A stretch of 64,000 nt of DNA from Bidens hawaiensis (GCA_021521415.1 JAIQDT010005004.1:1-64000), one strand, 5' to 3'; positions 34,430 to 46,339 are shown, counted from the stretch's first letter. Made by a program: numbers and translations. The notes: generated from the letters alone by a model not told the origin.

Positions 34430-36022
34430 ATGATGTATGGTATATGGATAGTGGATGTTGCAGGCACATGACCTGTGGTAAGAGATCATCGGTCAACTAT
34501 GAAGAAAAGTTTGAATTCCTAGTTGATTTTGGCAGTGATGTGAATGGAGGGAAGATTATGGGCAGAGGCATTCTCACAAATGGGAAACTCTCTTTTGATA
34601 ACGTTTTTCATGTTGAAGGTATCCAATATAACCTTTTGAGTATATCATAGATGTGTGATAAAAGTTATAATGTTGGATTTGATGAATCTCACTGTTTTAT
34701 TTTAAAACCTGAATTTACCATTCCACCTGAAATGAAATTATGATGGCATCTAGAAATGGAAACTTATATGAATTGAGAATGAAAGATACCATTTCTAGAG
34801 GTGGAACATGCTTTTTCTCTAAAGATTATGAAAATGAAACCAAACAGTGGCATAAAAAGTTGTGTCATGTGAATCTAAAGAACCCAAACAAACTTGTTAA
34901 AGGTGAACATGTTATTGGTTTACCATCAAGGGAGTTCAAACTGGATGACAAATGTATCTCATGCCAAAAGGGAAAGCAACATAAATCATCTCACAAAACA
35001 AAACTCAACTTAATTAAACAAATACTTGAAATTCTTCATATGGATCCTTTTGGTTTGTGAGTGTTCCAAGTATTGGAAAAAAGAGGTATCGTTTGGTGAT
35101 AATAGATGATTATTCAAGATTTACATGGGTATACTTTCTAAGCTCAAAAGATGAAGCTGTAGAGATAATCTAAAGTTGGGTAACAAGGATCGAGAATCAG
35201 TTAGATGCAAGGGTTAAGATTATGGGAAGTGACAATGGATATGAGTTCAAGAATGGGATCATGACTGAATTTTATCAAGAAAAAGGGATATTTCAACAAT
35301 TCAGTGCCCCTAGAACTCCTAAACAAAATGGTGTTTCAAGTTTAATTGAGACTGCAAGAACCAGTCTTGCCAATGCTTATTTGCATGTAACATTTTGGGC
35401 AGAGGCAATTAACACTGCATGCTATGTACGAAATAGGGTCATTCTCAACAAAAGACAAAACAAAACACCTTACGAGATTTTGTATAAAAGAAAACCTTAC
35501 ATCAAGTTTCTCAAGCCCTTTGGATGCAAATGTTCCCAATTAAACACCAAAGATTATTTGAACAAGTTTCAATCAAAGTCATTGGATTGTTTCTTTATTG
35601 GATATTCTTCACACTCAAAGGCATATAGAGTTTATGTGAAAGATCAACTGAGTGTGATTGAATCATTCGATATCATTTTTAATGAGAATCAGTTCAACAC
35701 TGTTGATGGAGCAACATAGTTGTTTGATCTGGAGATGTTAATCAAATCCTTCAAAATCTATCCTGAGGATATTGATGAAAATTCTTACAAAACAAGTGTT
35801 CTTGAAGCAAGTTCTGAAAATAAAATTGATTTAGACAAATTATGGTCTAAATTTGCTGATGAAAATCATGAGTTCTCTTTTAACAGGAAGATTTATGAAG
35901 AAAATGAAAATGAGGTTGAGCAAAATGAACAGCTTGATCACCCACAAGGTCAAGAGAACCATGACATGGCTAATGACCAACCAAATTGCCAACAAGATCA
36001 AAATCAAAATGACAGGTTGTAA
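34430..36022 (+). pseudogene. Sirevirus-like protease and integrase, broken
   Basis: The protease active site is YMDSGCCRHMT (about 34441-34473). The integrase zinc-binding part is QWHKKLCHVNLKNPNKLVKG and CISCQKGKQH. The catalytic core shows IDDYSRFTWVYFLSSKDEA and MGSDNGYEFKN. After TPKQNGV the frame goes directly to SSLIETARTSLANAY, so the short segment that normally holds the catalytic Glu is missing. The C-terminal part (FWAEAINTACYVRNR, CFFIGYSSHSKAYRVY) is well kept. In-frame stops include 34648, 35058, 35171 and 35717. Confidence 0.85.
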
Positions 36023-36329
36023 AGATTTGAAAACTTATTTCAAAATTTGAATATGGGAAATGATGTTGCATCAACAGCAAATCAGAATGATAAAGAAGCA
36101 GAAATGAACAGTTAATCACTAGAATTTGATCATTGAAGAACCTTATCTAAATGAGTCAAATCGGGATTCAAGTTTAACTTCCACTCAAATAATTCAAACC
36201 TCTTTTGTCCAAAGAAATCATCTAGTTGAAAACATCATTGGCGACCTGCATGAAAGAGTAACCAAAAGTGCCTCTGAAACTACAAACACTTTTTTGCATT
36301 CCTGTTTTCTATCTCAAACAGAACCTAAG

Positions 36330-37690
36330 AACATTATTCAAGCTTTGAAGGACAACACTTGGGTAGAAGCAATGCAAAATGAATTAGCTCATTTCAAAAA
36401 TCTGCAAGTCTGGGAACTAGTTGACAAGCCAAGAGGAAAGTATGCAATTGGCACCAAGTGGGTTTCAGAAACAAGAAGGATGAACGAGGAATAGTAATGA
36501 AAAAAAAGGCAAGATTAGTTGCACTTGGATGTCTACAAGAATAAGGGATTGAGTTTGAAGAAGTATTTGCTCCTGTAGCTAGGCTAGAAGCAATAAGAAT
36601 CTTCTTAGCCTATGCTGCAGATAAGAATATAAGAGTGTTTCAGTTAGATGTTAAATCGGCTTTCTTAAATGGAAAGATATAATAGGAGGTGTATGTCACT
36701 CAACCTCCAGGTTTCAAATAGAGTATATAAGCTTAACAAGGCTCTATTTGGATTACATCAAGCTCCAAGAGCTTGGTATAATGAGCTGTGTAATCATCTG
36801 CTTGCTAATGGTTTTCAAAGGGGAGCCACTAACAAGACCCTCTTCTACAAGAAAAGAGGAAGATATTTACTTATACTTCAAGTTTATGTTGATGATATCA
36901 TCTTTGGGTCAATAAATGAACATATGGGTTTAAAGTTTGAAAAGGTCATGAAGTTAAAATATTGTATGAGTTCTATGGGAGAGATTACTTTTTTTCTTGG
37001 ATTGCAAGTTCAACAAAAGATGGATGGAATATTAATTTGTCAATCCAAGTATGTACAAGACATCTTAGCCAATTTCAAATGCTATGATTTGAAGACTGCT
37101 TCTACTCCAATAGACACACATGAAAATATGGTAGCTTATGAAAAGGGGGAGCCTGTGGATCAACATGAATATAGAGCCAAGATTGGATCACTGATGTATC
37201 TGACATCACCAAGACCAGAAATCATGTTTGCGGTGTGTGTGTGCGCAAGATTCCAAGCTAATCCTATGTGAAAAATCCTGTTCTTGGGAGACAGGCTAGC
37301 GAATATGATTTATGAAATATGAGTAGGAAGTCGATACTGGTGACTGTCAATTCTTGGGAAACAGGATGGTCTCGTGGGAACGCAAGAAGCAAACAACTGT
37401 GTCAATTTCAATTGCTAAAGCGGAATACATTGCTGCATATGCTTGTTGTGCTCAAGTCCTCTGGATTCAGAATCAGCTGCTTGATTAAGGTCTGAATTTC
37501 TTAAACGCTCCTGTTTTCATTGACAGTATTGCTGCTTCGTTCATTGTGAAAAATTCTGTTCAACACTAAAAAACCAAGCATATTGAAATCAGACATCATT
37601 TTATCAGAGATTGCAATGAGAAAGGACTAATAGAAATGAAAAGAGTTAAAATCTGTTATAACTTAGCTAGTTTAATTTTCTTGTGAAATA
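36330..37690 (+). pseudogene. Sirevirus-like reverse transcriptase and RNase H, broken
   Basis: RT starts with WVEAMQNELAHFKNLQVWEL and GTKWV (36360-36470). A frameshift near 36480 is followed by [20 protein letters not shown] and [14 protein letters not shown], then GLHQAPRAWYNELCNHLLA and the catalytic YVDDIIFGS near 36887. RNase H remnants include SWERKKQTTVS with TEYI-like KAEYIAAYACC near 37410-37450 and TKHIEIRHHFIRD at about 37575. Several frameshifts and stops make the enzyme inactive. Confidence 0.85.
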
Positions 37691-37809
37691 TTAAACACCT
37701 CATGTTATGTTTTTTATAACATGAAAAACTATTTGTATTCAGTATTTTTAATAATTATTTTACTTACTCCCATTGTTTGTTTGCTTATCTATTTTTTTTT
37801 GTTTTCAGG

Positions 37810-37929
37810 ATGTCGGATATGGATGTGTCTAATGAAGCGGGAAAGCGAAAGAGAAGCCCGATTCCGCGGCCACGAGGTGGGCCGGCTGAGGTTTTCATTG
37901 CTAAGCCGAAAACTCGTGTTATTAGGTAA
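37810..37929 (+). pseudogene. Third ORF of the Sirevirus-like element, first segment
   Basis: ATG 37810 opens MSDMDVSNEAGKRKRSPIPR and runs 39 codons to TAA. It is preceded by a T-rich tract ending TTTTGTTTTCAG at 37808, a good splice acceptor directly before the start. An extra ORF after RNase H, often called env-like, is known from Sireviruses; no membrane segment is seen in this short piece. The frame probably continued and was broken. Confidence 0.5.
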
Positions 37930-38670
37930 CAAAACAAACCGATTGAAACAAGAATAAAAAGTTAAAAGCTCCGCGATAGTTCGTTACTTCAATTTGTGGA
38001 AGATTTGGCTGAGTATATTACGTAATTACCTAATATTTGCTAAATTTTCAAAATGCATATATAGGGGTGGGGGGGGGGGGGCAGGTGGGTTGAGCAAGCA
38101 TGCCGATGAGAAGGTTTCCCCTCCTCCATGGTGGTAGGCTCCCATGTCACTGCTTGCTCGCCCGTTTTAGATCTATGGTGGGTTTACGAAATTTTGTGGT
38201 GCAATTTTGTGTGAATATGTAAATTTGCTATGATTGATGCGTGCTTAAGTGACTAATTGATGAATTAGGTGTTTATGATGCTTAAGTATGATTCTGTAGT
38301 GAAGATTCATGATAGTTTGGTGAGTATGTTTAAATATGCTTTGAAATGTTTATCTGCATACTTGTCTGATAACTTGATCATGATTTGATGGTTTGAAATG
38401 ATTTTATGCTTAGGGCAGGGTAGACTATGCATGTTTTATCTTGCTTAGAAATTCATGTTAGCTTACATGTGTTTATGTATTAATGTGATTTGCTGATTAT
38501 GTGTGATTATGTAATAGTTTTCTTTTGTCAGAATTTTCTTTGGTGATAAAACTTTTGTGCTAAAATGTACATTTTCAAAACGCTTTTTTCAAAGTAAAAT
38601 ATTTTTGACGAATGAGCAACGTAATGGTGATGTGATATGATAAGATTATTCAGTTCAAAGCTTTAAAGAA
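37930..38670. other. Non-coding interval with a G run
   Basis: No coding signal. A G run lies at about 38066-38081. It may belong to the third-ORF region or to another insertion. Confidence 0.35.
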
Positions 38671-39171
38671 TGTTAGCGCACGATTTTACGTCTCGAGACT
38701 TTGTATTTAATGTTTATGTATTTGTCGTTTATTTATGTAATAAAGTATTAGGTTATTAAGTTAGTTCGCTAAAGTATAGTCTAGTTCGCTAAGGATGTTT
38801 AGCGAACTAGATCTAAGTTATTTACCCTCTTGATTCGTTAAAGATGTTTAACGAATCAGGAGGTGATTCGCTAAGTTATTTCATTTAGTGTATGTAACAA
38901 AGTGGACTCTAGTTTGTTTTGGAATGTTAACGAACTAGATCCATCTTCTATATATAGTGGCTTCAGTCCACAGTTAATATAAGTTTTGGAGTTTAATTAT
39001 CGAACCTCTGCCTAGATTCACTCTCAAGCTTCATACTAATATTATTACATGCATACAATTAATATATATCTATAACGTATAACATACAATCAAGAGTAAT
39101 TACGAACTAGATCCGTATTAGGTTAATCATACATAGAACAAATATGTGTTAGAGATGAACGAGTTCAAACA
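38671..39171 (+). repeat. 5' LTR of the second CATTCGTTA-type element
   Basis: TG start at 38671 and CA end (GAGTTCAAACA) at 39171 directly before the primer-binding site. Facing pairs such as TAGTTCGCTAAGG / TTTAGCGAACTAG and GATTCGTTAAAG / TTTAACGAATCAG are present upstream of a TATATATAG box at 38950. Confidence 0.78.
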
Positions 39172-40089
39172 TGTGGTATTAGAGCTTTCGGTGCTCTTTT
39201 GCTCTTGATTTTGATAATTAATTCGTTGTTAATAGACGTTTAATTGTTAGTTTTTGTTAAGTTTAGATTCAGTTTGATTTCGGATCAAATTGAGGTTTAA
39301 TTGGACGAGTTATTGATATTTTGGTTTGGATTTGATTACGGTAAGGTATTGGGATATTGTAAGACACTGGAATTGAGATTTGGTTTTGATTAGTGTGGTT
39401 ATTGGATTGGATCTGATTTTGGCCGAAAACAGGGGATTGGTTTTGGTTAGATCGGATGCGAGTTAATCGGTTATTATTTACAGAATGAGTCGTATTGGAT
39501 TCGTGATGTGTTTGCGAGTGTTTTGGTAATTTGATTGAGTGATTTGGTTGAGTATTTAGTGTGTATTACAAATTGGTTTCTGGGTTTGTGTTCATACGTT
39601 TTTCCAGAATTCTGGAAAAGATGAGTTTGAAGGTTTGAAAGTTTGAAGATTCAGCCTAATTCGTTAATCCTTTCAGCATAATTCGTTAACAGTTTTGGCT
39701 AATTTGTTAATGACATTAGCTAATTCGTTATGGTTATTCGTAATTCGTGAACCAATTCGCTGAGTATCCTAATTCGTGTTCACTAGTTCGTGTGACACGT
39801 GTCATACCTCGGAAACTGTTTTGTAACAACTTTTGCCACGTGGCATTTGTTGTCAGAGGTTTGTTACAAACCGTTGTAGCAACCTGATTCGCTATAAGTT
39901 GATTCGTTATCAACTGTAGCTGATTCGTCATCTAATTCGCTAAGTCTTCTCTTAGTGATTCATTTATCTAATTCGTTAGTAAACCATCTGATTCGTTGAC
40001 CATCTGATTCGTTGACTTATTTTGTCATATCAATTTAGTTGACTAGACCAGATTCGTTAACTTCTTTTAGTTTCGTTAAAACCATTTCT

Positions 40090-42170
40090 GTGACAATCGT
40101 CAATTTCAGGTTAACTCCATTAATTCAAACTTAAGATCACTGAATCTATAATGCACACCTCATTACATTTAAACTAGGGTTTAAATGACGCTTGACACTT
40201 ACTACATGTGTAGTCTTTCGGGATTTGCACCGAAACGCAAACGAGTTGACGCAAACGATTGGTGAATAAACGAAAAACTCCAAAACAATAATATGTGATA
40301 ATTATGTGTTAGACTTATGTGTTATGTGATAACATTGTTATAAACGTTAACTCAATATGCTAGAACTAGTTAATTAAGCTAGAAAGATAACATTTGAAAG
40401 TGGAGGGACCTAGATGTAACATGATTATTATTAATAATATTATAAAACCCTAACCATGTATGTATGGTGTAATTGATATGCATGGATGATGGTTATGGTG
40501 TCTAGAATGTTATATGAACGGATTATGGTCCATAGATAGTTAATATGTTGAGTTTGGATGCAAACAGTTTCTGGACAGATTGTGTTGTTGATGTTCAATT
40601 GACTATATCGGGGTGTAAATGTGAAAATTGGTTGAGATTATTGATACTACAGTAAACTAGGTTGAGTCTAGTTTCTAAAGAATATAAATTTGCAATTTTT
40701 GGACGTGTAAAAGTTAACCTTTATGATTTTACAAAAACGTTGTGCAAAGCTGAGTTGTTAGACCTGCTGTAGGTTGTTTTGTAAATGTTATATCTCATGA
40801 ACTACGAGACCAATTGGGTTGGTTCCACTTCTGGAAGTTGACTTATTGAGTTAGGACCTAACCCAAGTGGTCTTGCATTTGTTGGATTTTTCATTTAACG
40901 GGAATTTCAAATAACATTCTGTTGCGCATGAATTTGACTGTTATGAGCTTGCTGTAATGTTTTAGTCATTATGATAAATCTATGTGGAATAAAAATAAAA
41001 TAAAATATGTTCTGGAAACCTAACACATGCATGTTTTTGTGATGATTTTTGGTAAATTAATTGAGATGCTATGATCGGTGGAATAGTACAATCTTTCAAG
41101 TAGAATTTCTGTCTGGGTGAAACTAGCTGCTGAATTTTGTGAAAATGCATGAAACATAATACTTGCTATGTAATTGTTTTGTTTTGACCAAATTGCCCAT
41201 GCGGGGAATGCTTGCTAAATAGTTTTCGTGTGTTTTGACCAAATTGCCCTTGTGGGGAATAATTGCTAGTTAATAGTTATGTGTGACCAAATTGCCCTTA
41301 CGGGGAGAAATTGCTAGTGATGTACATTATTAATACATGACACGTAAATAATTGCTCACACATGTAATGTATCACGAATGTACTTTTTAAAGTCACACAC
41401 GATTCACAAACGAAACACGAAACACATTGTGTGCATAGGTATTATGTGCCGAGTCTAGAGACTCGATAATAGTTCCGACACTTAGAAAAATCTCTTTATT
41501 GTTTTAGAACGCTAGAGAGAGTTTTCTGTGACGCGCATCACTTGGTGATTTATTTTGGGAATTCTTCGCAAACAGTGAGGCGTGCATACGGACCTTCCTA
41601 CTATTCACTCTTCTTCTTCTTCTTCACGTTATACTGTTACGCTGCCCAAATTTCCATTATTTTTCCGATCTTCGAATCTCATACTTTTAACCATACCACT
41701 GTGTTAATAAGGTATAGACGAGCAGATCTTTGTGTTTTTCGTCAAATCTAACATAGGTTTGATGGGTTAATTATGAGATTTTATTCTCGGGTTTTTAAGG
41801 TTTATGGCAACCTTAATCTTTAAGTTGTATTACATGTATTAGACCATAAATTTGATGTCATTATCATTGGAATGTATTTTCGAGTTCCATGGTAGTCTTT
41901 TATCAGATTTTGATTATGGATTGCCGGGTTAATGATTGATTGTTGTTTTCGGGTTTTCATACATTGTTTAAACCCTTAAATAACTTGTCTTATATTATGT
42001 TTTGGATCTTCATATCAATACCATTTGAATCGATATGAGTTTCTGAGAACTTTATGGTCGTTTGTTCGGCTACTCATCGTGAATTTTAGAGTAATTGATT
42101 TCTGATGTGCAATTTTGACTATCAGTGGTCTTGGTTAATTTTAACCTTGACCAGCGAAGTCAAAGATTAA
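40090..42170. repeat. Unclassified insertion-like interval within the second element
   Basis: It lacks the ATTCGTTA words found on both sides. It contains three direct copies of a GACCAAATTGCCC ... GGGGA word (41187, 41237, 41284; spacing about 50 bases) and a repeated CACGAA region at 41370-41430. No coding capacity is seen; it may be an LTR-type or other insertion. Confidence 0.35.
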
Positions 42171-42385
42171 GCCAATTTTTTGGCCATTCGTTATGCTTAA
42201 CGAATTGGAACTCATTCGTTTCCAATTCGTTAAGTAAATCACACGAACTAGAGTAGCGAATCATTTTCTTAACGAATCAGAGGTGTATTCGTTAAATCAT
42301 AACGAACTAGGTGTTAGTTCGTTACCTTTTAATAGTAATTCGCTATTTCTTAATTCGGTACTTATTTACTTGATAGCGAATCAGT

Positions 42386-42413
42386 TGATTCGTTACAATA
42401 TTGTAACGAATCA
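42386..42413. repeat. 28-bp perfect palindrome made of the family motif
   Basis: TGATTCGTTACAAT followed by its exact reverse complement ATTGTAACGAATCA, without spacer. It could extrude as a cruciform or fold as a hairpin in RNA. Confidence 0.95.
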
Positions 42414-42617
42414 GACTGATTATTTAACGAATGATATTTCACTATTTAATCATTTAAATTAAATAAAACATTCCAAGGATCAAACAGCGTCAATACATCG
42501 ATTATACACACAAAATTTATAAACATAAATTATTGATAAATTAATAAGTGCTCAAATCTTATATAATTTATGTTTATAAATTTTTATATTGCTAATACTC
42601 GACTTTATTTATTCAGA

Positions 42618-44368
42618 TAAAGCTGCTGATGATGAAATCATTGATACTTAAACTGTTGTTGATAATGTTGTTGATGATGAAGTAATAACTGAAGTTGAAG
42701 AAGATGTAATTGAAGAAATTGAGAATTTTTCTGGTCAAACTATTGTCCTATCCGATATAACTGAGGAACTTAATGCTAATTTTGACGAAGTCAGTTCTCA
42801 GTTGATGAAAGTAAAGGAGGCAAAAGATGAGGAGTTGAAGGAGTTGTTTTAGAAGATAGATAAGGTGCCACCTATTGTGATAAGAGAGGTTGGACCATTT
42901 AGGCTTCTGGATGAGGAGGAAGAGAGGAGAAGAGAGAAGGGTAAAGCATTTGCTGAACATGAAACCCAACTTTAGCCTCTTAAAAGAAAATTAGATGAGT
43001 CAAATGACCATCTTCTGTTCGTTGATGAATCTGCTGACAAAGGAAAGAAACTACATGACAAAATTGTGAATTAATGGTTTCAAAGTGACATTCTTCATCG
43101 CATGCTGACTGAGAAAGAAATGGAAGAACATATGATAATAATGGAACAGATTCAGCTGAAAAAGAAACAAAGTGAAGAAAAGGGGGAAATTAAGCAAGAA
43201 GTGATAGAAGGACTCTTGAAACTACAACATGCTGAAGATGCTGATAATTGACTATCCATGGTAGTCTACAAGTTCCAGAATGAAAATTTTAAAGAAACTA
43301 TACCAACTGCTGAACCTACAAATTAAATACTGATTAACAATTGGTTACTGATTATTATGCCAAGAGGGTCCAAGATGAAATGATAAGGGAATCACCGAAG
43401 AAAGCAACTGAAAGCCTATTAAATGAAATCAACTCAACTGAAAGAGAATGGCCGATAAACCTTCAACAGTTTGTAAGGAGAACGAAGATGTTTGGAAATA
43501 ATATACCAGAAGAGCTGATGCCTAAGAAGAAGAAAAGAAATATGAATGAGAAGGAGCAGAGGGATAAGGAGAAGAAGACTGAACAACTGAATGAAGAACC
43601 AACTGATGCTATCCTTCTACAAACTGTTGAACCTGAAGATGATGAGCTGAATGTAAATATGGAATCCAATGAACCACAAATAGGCATTGGAGTACATTTC
43701 AGACTCGGAGGATGATGAGGAAGGGAAAGAATTGAAAGAAGAGGATGAACTAGCTTCACATCAAATTCATTTGTCTGAGGTACATACTGATAATATTAAG
43801 GCAAGATTAGAAGAGTTGAAAAGGTAGGATCCAAGAATAATCAGCCTGATGGGTCATGGATTCAGATATGAAGAACTGAATGAATTATTTGAAGAAGATC
43901 TTGACTTTTTGTTTGAAAAGAAAATGGAAGAAGTGAGGAAGAAGAGAGAACAAAAGAAAAGACAATTGAACCAACACATCTCTCATCAGAAAATTAGAAA
44001 GTACTTTGAAGAACAAATAAGAAACATGAGCTATGAAGACATGGGGGATCTTAGCAAAGCTCTTAAAGCACTGGAAGAAGAAAAAGAGAGGAAGAGGATT
44101 GAAAAGAGGGAAATTGATGAGCTGAAGAGGAAAGATACACTGTTCAGAAGATTTGGTGGAAAGTGTGGATTTTTGTTAGAACATGGATATGATTTAGAAC
44201 TTGTTGATTCTATGAGCAAGAGAGAATTTGTAGAAAAGTTCAGAAGAATATTACAAAAAATAAGTGATGAAGGAAAATTTGCAGCTGATGTTATGATACT
44301 AAGAAGAATGAAAGAAATGAAACAAAAAGAAGAGGAAGATAGGGAGAGAAAGGTCAACGCTGATAGAG
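42618..44368 (+). pseudogene. Third ORF of the Sirevirus-like element, coiled-coil segment
   Basis: Acidic and Lys/Glu-rich frames continue in the same sense as pol: DDEVITEVEEDVIEEIENFS, then a 124-codon frame at 43341-43715 (SLLNEINSTEREWPINLQQF, KKKKRNMNEKEQRDKEKK) and a 174-codon frame at 43849-44373 (YEELNELFEEDLDFLFEKKM, FRRFGGKCGFLLEHGYDLEL). The heptad-like charge pattern suggests long coiled coils. The frame is interrupted by stops such as TAG at 42850, TAG at 42974, TAA at 43073 and TAG at 43826. Similar charged ORFs follow pol in Asteraceae copia elements as I recall them. It ends where an LTR begins at 44369. Confidence 0.6.
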
Positions 44369-46339
44369 TGTAAGTCCCAAATGGATCTACACAATATGAT
44401 ATCAAGTAAACACGATGTTTATGCGGAATCCAAACACCGTGGTGATTCAAGAACAATATAAATGCATAATAAGAACAAGATGAACTTCAATGGACACGTT
44501 TATTATCACCAAACGTCGGGTACATAAGTTCTTTACAGGTCTACTTTGCTTTCTAGAATTTATGGTGGCTATCAAGGTGCTCCATAACTGCTTCCACTAA
44601 CTAATGACTAAACATTAACTATATATAGGGTTACCATAAAAGAGGCCCAAAGGCATAGCCCAAATAAGCCTAAACTAGCCTAACCTAAATCCATAGGGAT
44701 TTCGGTGTTATTAGACAAACCGAAATCCATAGGGGTTTCTGTATTACACTATCACAACCATAATGCAATTCTTCAACTCGTCTTCGTTTATTTCACTTTA
44801 GTCTTGATCATGTCTTGGCCTTTTGATATGCATCAATCTAAGCAATTTATGACCCAACAATCTCCCCCTTAGACTGATGTTTTCAAAACCTTCAGAATCT
44901 TTACTTGAACATGATCACCAACTTCAGCATCTGCATCCAATACTCTACCATTTCCCCTTTATTGGCAGCATCATCCAATTTAAATCTCAGATAATTCATA
45001 TGCTTCCGTTGCAAGAAATTAGTCTTGAAAGTACAATCAACTTTGATAGAAAGATCAACCAATATATTTTGAAAACAATTAAATAATACTAAATAAAAGA
45101 GACATATTTTTGTACTTTTTATTTTTTTTTTATTTTTCTGATTTTCATGAAAATACTTGAAATGAGGTCATACCAGCTAAACCAACTATAACACACATAA
45201 TAGATATCAGATTTCACGGGCTGAGAATAAAAGCCAGATCCAAGTTCAAAAAAATTTCTTAACACTTTTGTTTCGACAAGGGTAGCCGTGATGTAAAATT
45301 AAAACAAAAAAATAAAATATAATAAACGTAAATAATATTAATAAAAATAAAAAAATAATTCAAAATAAAATAATTTAACCACCCGTCCTTCTTGAAATTT
45401 AAACATATTTTGGGATCAACTTTCAGTTTCGATGAGTGAGAAAACATTTATGAAAAGATCCGAACATGGAATCATATAGAGAAACAAGTTGATAGCAGGT
45501 ATTGAGACACTTAGCATGATTTTCATGGCGTCAATGATACGAAATAGGTTTAATTAGGCGTAAAGCTGATGGACACAACTTATGGACCCGTGATGCCTCA
45601 TATATCTTCTCAAAGCGTATTTGGGTTTTCCCAGATCACCCTAGTTTGACTCCTACCCCCTAATGCTTAATCAAAAGATTTTCTCTATATAAACAATAAT
45701 CTTAAGTTTCAAGGTTGAACGCTGGACTTCGCCATTCGGACTTACATGCCTTACATTCAGGGTGTTTAGGACTTATTTGAATGCCCCATCCTTGTAGTTC
45801 TAGTTTACCCCTTTAAGCTTTGGAAATACGTATTTTAATAACACAATATTATATAATAATTTTTGTTTTTTTCTTCTTAGAAACATAATATTTTGGTGAT
45901 CAAGACATTAACGGGCTTGTGTTTGACTAGGTAATTGCTTTTCTGCCTATCATTCGGAGAGATATATCTGGAGACATGCACACATCTTCAAAATGATTCT
46001 CCAAAGTAAGTTTAGCAGATTTAGTGTATAACACTTTAACTTTTACGCATCATGGAAAGCTACCATTTAAACCAATGACTGTTCAAAAACCTTTTTAGCT
46101 TAGTAACTTCACACGTTAGGCACACATAAACAATTTTGCTATAATTTTACAAAGGTTGGATCAATTTTCATTTAACAATGTTTTGAGCTTCTAAAGAGCT
46201 CATAACTAAATAATCATATCACTTACAATAAAGTGTTATAGAAGGCATTTTTAAATTCAGTCGCCCCAGTCACTCTAGTTTTCAGGTAAATTGATATCCT
46301 AAATGTCTACAGGTAGATAACAGGACCAAACATATATAT
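44369..46339 (-). mobile_element. Copia remnant: 3' LTR, polypurine tract and non-coding interior
   Basis: The LTR is 44369-44859 (491 bp; on the minus strand TGTTGGGTCATAAATTGC ... GGGACTTACA). Directly inside it, CTAAGGGGGAGAT (44860-44872, minus strand) is a typical copia polypurine tract, so this is a 3' LTR and the rest of the element lay to the right. 44873-46339 has no coding signal and would be the spacer between pol and 3' LTR. The element is cut at 46340 by the next LTR. Confidence 0.72.

Larger units (their letters stand above)
38671..42440 (+). mobile_element. Second CATTCGTTA-type non-coding LTR element, 3' end unresolved
   Basis: The LTR is 38671-39171 (501 bp), starting TGTTAGCGCACGATTTTACG, close to the TGTTAGTGCATGATTTG start of the 19778 LTR. 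The primer-binding site TGGTATTAGAGC at 39174-39185 carries the same variant base. GATTCGTTA/TAACGAATC words are frequent in the LTR, at 39655-40080 and at 42185-42440. The stretch 40090-42170 between them has a different character and may be a later insertion. No 3' LTR was found and no gag or pol is encoded. Confidence 0.65.
24991..44368 (+). mobile_element. Old Sirevirus-like Ty1/copia element, nested and 3'-truncated
   Basis: The order is 5' LTR (24991-26037), primer-binding site, gag (26423 on), integrase before RT (copia order), RNase H, then an extra third ORF rich in charged residues. A long gag and an extra ORF after pol fit the Sirevirus type, by recognition only. The copy is interrupted by an LTR element at 27222-31856 and by a CATTCGTTA-type element from 38671, and ends where another LTR begins at 44369; no 3' LTR of its own is present. 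Dozens of stop codons and several frameshifts show age. Confidence 0.82.

Noticed and set aside
26423..44368. Altered genetic code with TAA/TAG read as Gln
   Set aside because: Neighbouring intact frames use standard stops, the same element has frameshifts and a lost catalytic segment, and C-to-T decay explains the pattern simply.
43463..44456. Ser/Phe-rich minus-strand frames
   Set aside because: They are antisense shadows of the Lys/Glu-rich coiled-coil region on the plus strand.
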